Assembly (NCBI GenBank): GCA_024345305.1
Contig: BRON01000008.1
Coordinates: 1,426,001-1,490,000, forward strand
Length of the DNA stretch: 64,000 nucleotides
Reading direction: 5' to 3'
DNA from: Mrakia gelida
Taxonomy: Eukaryota; Basidiomycota; Tremellomycetes; Cystofilobasidiales; Mrakiaceae
The notes under the pieces are model-generated. The model had not been told where the DNA came from. It did not search any database and was given only the letters and a program-made list of their open reading frames with translations. A program made the position numbers and the translations under genes. Positions 56,423 through 64,000 of this stretch are shown here, piece by piece (within the stretch, counting starts at the first letter, position 1; each line of letters begins with the position of its first letter).

Positions 56423-59003
56423 CTAGAGAGCAAAAACGAGTCCTCCAACCACTGCCCCAACAGTCAAAGCTCCAGCCCAAGCTCCTCCAGCTCCTCCAAC
56501 CCTAGCGAAAGCTCCTCCAGTCGAGCCGACGGCGGCGGTTCCAGTGGACGACGCGCCGGCGCTGGCTGATCCTCCTCCGACGGTCTTCGAAGCTGAGGAG
56601 GATCCGGTTTGCGAGGAGATGGAGCCGGCCGAGACGGATTGGACGTCGGCGTTGCTGCTGAAGATGGACATGTAGGAGATCTCGAAGAAGGCGTTGTCGT
56701 ACTGGGGAGCGCGAGAGGAGGCGAAAGGAGGTCAGATCTCGGTACGAAGGAGGAAGGAAAGCAACGAGGAGGTGTCTACTGACGTTGGTAGAGTTGAGGA
56801 CGTAAGTTGTGTAACATGAGTCGTTTGGCCAGACGGGGAGAGGGCAATTGCTCAAAGCCAGGGTAGCGTTGGTTCCGGCCCAGACTCCACAGAGAGTGCT
56901 GAAAATCGACGAAGAAGAGGGTCAGTCACGTCGAACTCATTGGGACAGCCAACGAACTCAAGGTCGATCGATCCAGCATCGATGTCGTCGAGTCGCGTCG
57001 TCAAAAGGTCAAATGTCGAGGAGGAAAGCGAACTCACATGTCGATGACGGGCCTCTGCTTGGAGATGTAATCCGAAATGGGAGAGCATCCAGTGGAAGGC
57101 CAGAAGGCGGTCGGTGTTCCGAGAGTCGAAGTGTCGAGGGAGGTGGCGGTTTTGGAGACGGCCGAGGGAACTGCAAGGAGGAGAAACGCGACGGAGGGAC
57201 GACAGATCAGCGTTCCTTCTTGAGGCGACGAAGGCATAGCTGCGATGAGAGTTACGATACGTACTGTTAGCTCGGCTGTAGAACCAGATCGAGACTCCCT
57301 GCAGGATAGGAGAGGCGACGAAAATGACAAACGGAATCAGTTTCGTTCGACGCGTTGGTTTGCTTCGAAGCTGGAGCGAAAGACGAGAAAGCTCACCGTA
57401 GTCGCCAACTCAGTGACCCAGACTCCTCCTCCAGCTCCGTTGAATCCAGTACCGTAGGAGAGGTCGCTGGTCTGAATCACAGTGCATCCAGCTCCGATGG
57501 TGTTGTTGCAGTTCTGCTCTCCGACGGTACCTCCAGACATCATCGAAGCATCGTTCGCCGGGGTGCAGCCAGCGATGGTATGGAGAGCCATTTGGTTCGT
57601 CGTCGCTTGGTTGACGCTCTCGAGGATGTCGATCTCGCTAGAGGAGGAAGAGGAGACGAAGGCGGGAGATGTCAGTGAGGAGCGAGGGACGACGCGACTC
57701 GTCCGAATGACAAGATGGGAAGGAAAACTTACCCTCCGATGGGCCAGGTGTCGGAGTGACTCCAAACTGTTAGATGATACGATCATTCGAGCGCAAAGCA
57801 GCCAAGGAAAAGGAAGAAGAAGAACACGGTCAGTCCTCGCGCGTCTCGCTCGACTCGCTTTGATGGTCCATCTCCCTTTTCGCTGCAGATGATAGGAGGA
57901 ACATACAGGCAGGCCACACTGCGGATGACGCAAAAGTTCGAGCAAAAAGTACCCAGGAACAGACGAAGAAGAAGAAGAAGAAGAACACGGTCAGCTCTCG
58001 CGCGTCCGTCGCTCGACTTGCGTTCATCGTCCGTTTCGCACGTCTCCCCGAAGGATAGAAGTGATACGAACCTGCAACCGTAGGGGAGATGAATCGCATC
58101 AAACACGAAGACCGTTCCGACGTCGTAGGTTGTAACGTGGTCGAGGCGAACAGAGTTTCGCTGGGGAAAGAGAAGAGGTGGTTAGCAAGCGCTTCTCCCC
58201 GTCGAGACGACCTTTCTGTACGACTTGGGCATCTCCAAAGTCCGTACAGAACAACAAGCGATGCAAGATGTAGACTCTCACCTTGTTGTTGTAGATAACC
58301 TCCTCCGTCGAAACCTGGAAAGTGGAAGAGGGAGGGGGGACGTCGGTCGACGTGAGCACGGGGCTTTCGCCTCGTTTCGACTCTGACTCGTGTATGTTTC
58401 TCAGCTCACCTTGACGATAGCGTTTCCAGCATCGTTGACGTAGGCCAGCGAAGGGCTGCTGGACGAGTTGACATACTGGACGTCTCCCGAGGTCTGGTTT
58501 TGGAACAAGGACGAAGGAGGAGGGGCGCATCAGACGTCGGTGACCAACAGCGCGACAGCAAAGAAAAGAAGGAAGGAGAGAGGAACGCACAGTGATGTCG
58601 CTGGATGGAATAGATGTCACGTCGAGCAAGAAGTCAGCTTGTGAGAGTATCATGGGAGAGGAGGGGCGAGATCGGAGGGAACGCGAAGGGAGGAAGAAAG
58701 TCGAGCTCGCACTGGAGCCGGACTTTCCTCCCCTTCCTCCTCGAGGAGAGTGCACTCACGGAGCGTCAGCGAAAGTCCATCCGTTGAAGAAGGCTACAGA
58801 GCAAGGAAGTCAAGGGTCAGGTCACTTCATCTCAAAGGGACGAAGGTCTCCAGAGGGAGGGCAAAAGAGAAGTCGAACGAGGAAGAAACGGACTCACTAG
58901 CTCCTGAGTGTTCTTCGACCAAGTTGTAGGTCACCGCTAAGGCAGGAGCGATCCAGGTGGACGCGAGGGCGAGAGCTGCTACTCCGAGAAGGGTGGGAGA
59001 CAT
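56423..59003 (-). CDS. Secreted glycoside hydrolase family 16 (glucanase-like), GPI type
   Basis: Cell-wall or secreted beta-glucanase-like enzyme. Start ATG 59001-59003. Signal peptide MSPTLLGVAALALASTWIAP with a likely cut after ALA. Then VTYNLVEEHSGA, FFNGWTFADAP, DVQYVNSSSSPSLAYV, NSVRLDHVTTYDVGTVFVFD and HLPYGCSVWPAC. The catalytic motif is TWPIGGEIDILESVN, with both nucleophile and acid/base glutamates of E-I-D-I-x-E present; an intron falls between the two Gly codons and GAG. QMALHTIAGC, GTVGEQNCNNTIGAGC and WFYSRANS match the fungal mixed-linkage endoglucanase subgroup. The C-terminus is Ser/Gly/Ala-rich and ends in a hydrophobic stretch (AWAGALTVGAVVGGLVFAL), stop TAG 56423-56425, fitting a GPI anchor. 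At least a dozen introns. Substrate (1,3- or 1,3;1,4-glucan) not decided. Confidence 0.9.
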
Positions 59004-59326
59004 GGCAAAAAGGGAAAAAGAGGTGGGAGGCTTGTCGTGGTTGAGGTGAGAAGGAAGGAAGGTCCGTTCGCGTGTTGACCTCGCGATTCCAGCCCCTCGG
59101 TTTGCTCTGCGTTTGACTCCGCCCTCCGCTTTTTCTATAGGTTTCGAGCTGACGAGCAGGTTTTCAAGCGGTCTGAAAGCAATCTGCTTCCAGCAGAAAA
59201 GTAAATAATCGCCGATTTGGGTGACGGACTGGGAAGCTGCGGGCACGCTGCCAGCGAAACCGAGCTCGAGCTCAACGAGGTCTCCTTCCTTCCTTCCATC
59301 ACTCACTCTCTCTCCTCTCTTTCGCC
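59004..59326. promoter_or_regulatory. Divergent promoter region
   Basis: 323 bp between the starts of the GH16 gene (minus) and the FKBP gene (plus). A CT-rich run (CTCCTTCCTTCCTTCC) sits just upstream of the FKBP start. No specific factor site recognised. Confidence 0.4.
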
Positions 59327-60317
59327 ATGAAGTTTTCCGTCACCGCTCTTCTCGCTCTTACCCTTCCCCTCCTCGCCCTTGCCCACGGAGACCACGGAGA
59401 TCACGCTCACGACGAGCCTGAGGCGCCTGTCGAGAAGATCACCAAGCTTCAGATCGGTTCGTCCTTCCTTCCTCTCCTTCCTTGACTTTTGTTGAAGCGC
59501 ATCGAGGCTGACCTTCTCGCCTTACTCTGCTTTCGTTATGTAGGAGTCAAGTTCAAGCCCGAGGTCTGCCCCATCAAGAGCCGAAAGGGAGACAAGGTTC
59601 GTTCGATCCGCCATCTCTTCGAGCTGGACGTACTCTCCTCCCCTTCGTCTTCTAAGAGTTCCTCACATCGACCCTAACTCCTTGCTTCTCTCACTTGCTC
59701 TTGATCGTTGCTTCTGATCTCGATGATTCAGTTGTCTATGCACTACACCGGAACCCTCTACAGTGACGGAAAGAAGTTCGACTCTTCGTTGGATCGAAAC
59801 TCGCCGTGAGTCTCACTCGCCGCTCTTTCATGCTTTCCTGCGAGACTGACCTTCTTCCTTTCGTCTACAGTTTCGACTTCACTCTCGGAGCAGGTCAGGT
59901 TATAAAAGGATGGGATACCGGGCTTTTGGATATGTGCGAAGGAGAGAAGCGAAAGCTGACCATCCCTTCCGATCTTGCTTGTGAGTCTTCGCGACGAGAC
60001 GACGATTCGCCAGCTCGCGAGTGTGACTCTGACCGCCTCTTTTTTTGCTCGCTTCACCTGATCAGACGGTGCTCGAGGAGCTGGAGGAACCATTCCTCCT
60101 CACGCGACTCTGGTCTTCGAGGTGAGTCGCATTTCTCCAGTCGCCCCCCCTCCCTCCCTCCCTCCATCTCACCCTCGTCCTCGGAACGTGCAGGCGCCTC
60201 TTCTCGCATCTTTCTTCGAAGAAGCTTATCCACTCTCATTCTTTTCACGCGCTCCTCTATCTCCCCCAACCCTAGGTCGAACTCCTCAAGATCAAGAACA
60301 GGAAGGTCGAGCTTTGA
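59327..60317 (+). CDS. Secretory-pathway FKBP-type peptidyl-prolyl isomerase
   Basis: Prolyl cis-trans isomerase, FKBP2-like. Start ATG 59327. Signal peptide [20 protein letters not shown], then a His/Asp-rich stretch [15 protein letters not shown], then [95 protein letters not shown]. The FK506-binding pocket residues Tyr, Asp, Phe, Val-Ile, Trp and the late Tyr and Phe are all in place. The chain ends NRKVEL with TGA 60315-60317. Human FKBP2 ends in an ER-retention-like tetrapeptide, so KVEL may act likewise. Five or six introns, all phase-consistent. The role is likely folding help in the ER lumen. Confidence 0.95.
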
Positions 60318-60753
60318 AGAGGGACGACGGACTTCGCTTTCGTTTCGTTCCGCTGGTCAGATCGATGGACTCTCTGCTCCGAGGATCTTCGTTCGCGAAA
60401 GAGAAGCTGGTTTAGGTGTGAGTGAAGCTCTTCGAACCGAGGAACAAGAGGTATCGCGCGACAGCAAGCTCGAGACGAGACGACCTCTTCAGACTCACGA
60501 CGCGTCGAAGCTCAGATCAAGCGAGGTAAAGCTCGTCGGCGAGCTCGACAACAGTCGCTCGGCTGAGTTCATTTTCCTGATTCTCATTGCAGAAAACTCC
60601 ACCCGTACCTAGAGACACGAAGGTCTGCCTCGAGCGCCTTCGAGGACTGCTCCTGCCTTTGTCGCTGCTCGCGAATTCGACCTCCCAACCTTCTCGCTTC
60701 TTCGTCTTCCCTCCCAACCACCACACCATCCCCTTCTCCATTGAAGCCTCACC
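60318..60753. other. Intergenic, no gene seen
   Basis: Between two plus-strand genes. Includes one CGACGCGTCG palindrome at about 60497 and a CT-rich promoter-like run before 60754. No coding exon recognised. Confidence 0.4.
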
Positions 60754-61977
60754 ATGTGCGCCTTCCGCCTCCGACCTCCCCGTGCCGTCGTCGTAGCTCC
60801 TCGTGGACCCAGCATGCTCGGAGTAGCAATGGTCGCGGGATCTTCTGTTCGAGCTTCAAACGCCAGGGAGGACGCCTCCACACTCAAGCAGATGCTGGCT
60901 CGAAGCGAGCAGGAGAACGTTCACTTCAGGACTCAAGTCCAAGAGCTCAAGAATCAGCTCTTCCAGAGGGAGCACAAGGTCAGTGACGCTTCGACCTCGC
61001 GGCGTCGTCGAGGCTGGTCGAGGTCGTTTCGGGAAGCTCACAACTAAGTTCGAGCGTTCGCTGAACTCCTCCTGCTCTTCTTCCCCTTCCCCTTGCTTCT
61101 TAGATCACCGACCTCGAGGAGAAGCTCAGACAGAAGGACTCAAGAATCGAGGAACTCAGGATCGAGAATGCGAAGGTGAGCTAGCTTCAAATTGAGCTTG
61201 TTCCGACTTCCTTCCTTCTGGATCAAGCTGACCCTCCGCACTCTTCTACAACACTAGCACCACTCTCTCCAGACTTCTCTTGAGTCTGAGAAACTCAACA
61301 ACAGAGCTTCGATGGACGAACGAGCCAACGTTCTCGCTGACCTTCGAGCGCGAGTGAGTCGACTCCACCGTTACCGGCTCTTCCTCTTTGCTACTGCCCG
61401 CTCCATCTCGCTGACTTCTTCTGTATCTTTCTGGGTCGCTTCGGTACTGCAGATCCAAGTCCTTAAAGCCGAAAAAGCTGCTCTCGCCGTCTCCGGATCC
61501 GCCTCTTCCAGATCGAACGCGTCTCGACTCTCGGGCTCGAGCACCGTGAGTCTCGTCGCCGTCGCTTGTCCTTTCGTCTTCCTCCATCGAGAGGTCACTA
61601 AGTCTGTATCCCTCTCGTACTGGCAGATCACCTCATCCATGGACTCTCTCGAGCGAGACCTCAGAGGAGCTCGAATCGAAGGTCCCGAATCGGTAAGTCT
61701 TTTTTCGCATCTCTTCCTTTCGCCTCGTTTTCACTCTCTCTTTGCTCAAAGACCAAGTCGACCACAACTCACTCCCTCGCCCATATCGCCTCCAAATCCG
61801 TCTCGTCCCATCTCGAAGTCGCGACAAATCATCCTCGACTTTGTTCGACGAGCGGAAACGATCCTCAGGTTCACTGAGATGCTCTCCCACGCCATCGACG
61901 ATCGAGCTCAGCTCGCCGAGCTCGTTCCTTACGTTACGGCTATCAAGAACCAGGCGATCAACATCAGAGTCGCCTGA
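60754..61977 (+). CDS. Coiled-coil protein of unknown function
   Basis: Not recognised. Start ATG 60754 (MCAFRLRPPRAVVV). The product is mostly a charged coiled coil: TLKQMLARSEQENVHF, VQELKNQLFQREHK, after an intron ITDLEEKLRQKDSRIEELR, then LESEKLNNRASMDERA, IQVLKAEKAALAV, a Ser-rich spacer and SMDSLERDLRGARIEGP. The last exon is uncertain. The frame that would end at TGA 61975-61977 reads MLSHAIDDRAQLAELV and VTAIKNQAINIRVA, but the acceptor at about 61753 gives another frame unless a further short intron exists. The N-terminus, rich in Arg and Val with no acids for about 20 residues, could be a weak mitochondrial presequence. No enzymatic motif. Confidence 0.55.
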
Positions 61978-62536
61978 AAGTGAGTCGCATCACACTTTTT
62001 TTGTGATCAAAGATGGCTGCTCGAGGCGACACAAACTGACCCGTCTCGTGTTCGCCGTCTTTCAGCCTTTTGATCTCTCTCGGCTCTCCTTCTTCACCTG
62101 TTGTAGTGTCCTTCTTTCAAACTCTCAGCTTCTATGTACCCTCTCGATCTTGATGACCCTCTGCGTACCGACAACGCGGGCCCTTCGATTTCTTCTCGAC
62201 GCGTCTGACCTGCCCTCGCTCTGGGCCTCAAACGACTTCGTCGGTCGCGGAACAGACGTGCGAAAGCCAAGCAAAATCATTGGAAGAAGAGAAGAGGTTG
62301 AGCAGCGTCAATCTCTAAGTTACACTGAGAGGGTTGAGTCCTGGCGTCACGTCGCTCGCATCTTGATCTCGAGTTCTCCGTCGAGAGGACTCCCGTGGTT
62401 GAGGCATCGTCGACGTCAGTAGAAAAAAATCATGAGGGTCATCAACGTAAACAGGAAACCAAAAGTCTAAACCCAAAAAACAACACACGAACTCAACACG
62501 CAAATCAACTCGACCCCCCTCCCTCTCCCTTCTCAC
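61978..62536. other. Convergent spacer
   Basis: Between the coiled-coil gene (plus) and the Rap1-like paralogue (minus). No supported gene. Frames here lack splice partners or domain similarity. Confidence 0.4.
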
Positions 62537-64000
62537 TCACTCCCCCCTCCCCGTCCCCCCCTCCTCAACCCTCACGAACGTAGCCCTCTCCTTCCTCCCC
62601 GTAACCTCCAACTTCCTCCCCAACCAAGCCAACCTCTCCAACTCCCCCATCTCCTCGATCCTCTCTCTCGCCACCCACTTCTCCGTTCTCTCAACGCAGA
62701 ACGAACACGCCAGTCGCCCGTCGACCTTCGTGATCTTCCCAGGATCCGAAGGGTCCTCCTCGGCGAGTTCGAGCATCTTGAAGTACGAGGACTCGTCCTC
62801 GCCTGTTCCGCACCAGTAGCAGGAGGGGGAGGTGGGAGAGAGAGCGGAGGGAGGGACGCCGAGTTGAAGGAAGGTTGAGGTTTCGAATTCGGACTCGGAC
62901 TCGGAGTTGGAGTCGGAAAGAGGAGAGGGAGAGGGGAATTTTTGATGATGAGGATGGGACGGTTGTTCGTTCGAGTTCGATCCGGACGCGACTGGAGAGG
63001 GACTGAGCGGGGAGGCTTCGCGTCTGGGATGTTTCGACGACGACGAGGCTGAGGATGGACCGTCGACCTTGTCTAGTGAGCGTTTCGAGCTTGAGGGGGG
63101 TGAGTTGGGATGGTTTCGGGAATGGCCAGGAGTGGGAAGTTTGGAGCTGGACGATGACGAGCGATTCTTGAGTTTCCGAGCTTCCTCGAGAAGCCTGAGC
63201 CTGTTGCCGAAGTATCGAGTTTTGATGGCGCAGACGGTTCGGTCAGGATACTATCAGGGGTCGAGGAAGGAGTCGAAGCTGGTGTCAGTATACGGATCGA
63301 AATGAAGGGAAGGAACGAGAAGCTCGCGTCGAGTGAAGGCGGAACCGAACGCGGCGAAGAAACTTACCTTGGCGTGGAAGGCTTCGCAGACGTCCATGAT
63401 GGACGCGTATGGTCCAGCCAGGAGCTGAACGAGATCCTCCTCCTCGGCGACTGTCCAGTGGTTCACGAGAGACGTTCCTGCTTCGTCCTTGTCGTCGCGA
63501 GCGAGGAGCAGACCCTCGTAACGGTCCTTGTGCTTGTAGTAGTGCTTCCCGACGGCGTTGAGGGTTCGCCGAGGGTGCTGAGAGCAGAGAGAGTCGAAAG
63601 GAAACCAATTAGGTCAGCTTTGGGGTCTTGCCATCGCAAAAAGGAGAGAAACGAGCCTCCAGACTCAACAAGGCGGAGAAGTTCCTGAACGCGACGATGG
63701 GGGACCACGTTGACTGAAGGCATTTCCTGAGGTCCGACTGCTCTCGGGCGGTGTACCTGATCCTGATCCCGAAGCTTGAAGACGGCGAGAAAGTCATCAG
63801 AAGAGAGGAAGAAAGTCGGATAAGGGAGGTCGTCGCGACTCACCCTGATGCTACTCCCTCGACCGTTCCTTCTGGGGCGTCGTCGTCGTCGTCGTCGTCG
63901 TCCTCCTCTTCGTCCTCCGAGCTGTAGCGTCGAAGAAGGGTGTAGAAAAGTAAGGATCGAATGCGCAAGCCTCGTGCGCAAAGAGAACAAGAGCTCGATC
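62537..64000 (-). CDS. Rap1-like Myb-domain protein, paralogue of 35970-38482 (5' end outside the window)
   Basis: Incomplete: the BRCT region, if any, lies beyond 64000. The visible part starts with an acidic run (SEDEEEDDDDDDDD, coded by a GTC microsatellite near 63880-63905) and continues IRIRYTAREQSDLRKCLQ, then HPRRTLNAVGKHYYKHKDRY, VNHWTVAEEEDLVQLLAGPY and YPDRTVCAIKTRYFGNR: two Myb-like units in the same order as in the central gene. A Ser/Pro/His-rich linker leads to the shared C-terminal module: CYWCGTGEDESSYFKMLEL, GRLACSFCVERTEKWVAR and LERLAWLGRKLEV, stop TGA 62537-62539. The C-terminal module is the best conserved part between the two genes. It is on the opposite strand from the central copy, about 24 kb away. 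Confidence 0.75.

Overview
This window is eukaryotic nuclear DNA, almost certainly from a basidiomycete fungus. Nearly every gene is broken by many short introns with GTGAGT, GTTCGT or GTAAGT-like donors, a strong CTGAC branch site and a nearby CAG acceptor. The DNA is GC-rich, genes are packed on both strands with 0.2-0.7 kb spacers, and there are no operons. The intron style suggests a Pucciniomycotina yeast, which is inference. Gene models were spliced by hand from frame and phase continuity, so starts, stops and core domains are firmer than every splice site.

1-29.3 kb is ordinary housekeeping sequence: the 3' end of an FAD monooxygenase, an Ariadne-type RBR ubiquitin ligase, a five-finger CCCH protein, a GPI-type fasciclin protein, a CorA/Alr1-like Mg2+ transporter, an unknown helical protein, a large protein carrying two copies of an unrecognised Cys-pair module, DNA polymerase kappa, a heterotrimeric G-protein gamma subunit, a HAD-IIA (CECR5-like) hydrolase and a UBL-BAG co-chaperone.

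29.4-45.2 kb is a large nested inverted duplication. Reading out from the centre, each arm holds F-box-like gene B, F-box-like gene A and a tRNA-Cys(GCA). The two arms have diverged near the centre and at their outer ends, but a core of about 3.19 kb (29867-33053 against 41549-44735) appears identical with no indel. The centre (35970-38482) holds a single BRCT plus Myb-like, Rap1-like gene. Its paralogue is at the right edge of the window (62537-64000, minus strand, incomplete). F-box A lacks its expected GT splice donor in both identical copies. One F-box B copy has lost its first donor and lies behind coding exons of another origin. Duplication, homogenisation and decay are therefore all visible at one locus.

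45.5-64 kb returns to ordinary genes: a large disordered protein with an N-terminal PCNA-binding (PIP) motif and a helical C-terminus, a CSC1/OSCA-type (DUF221) membrane channel, a secreted GH16 glucanase-like enzyme, a secreted FKBP prolyl isomerase ending KVEL, and a coiled-coil protein.

No rRNA, CRISPR array, transposase, reverse transcriptase or LTR was seen. The palindromic hexamer ACGCGT, often as CGACGCGTCG, is strikingly frequent and often lies inside introns close to the branch site.
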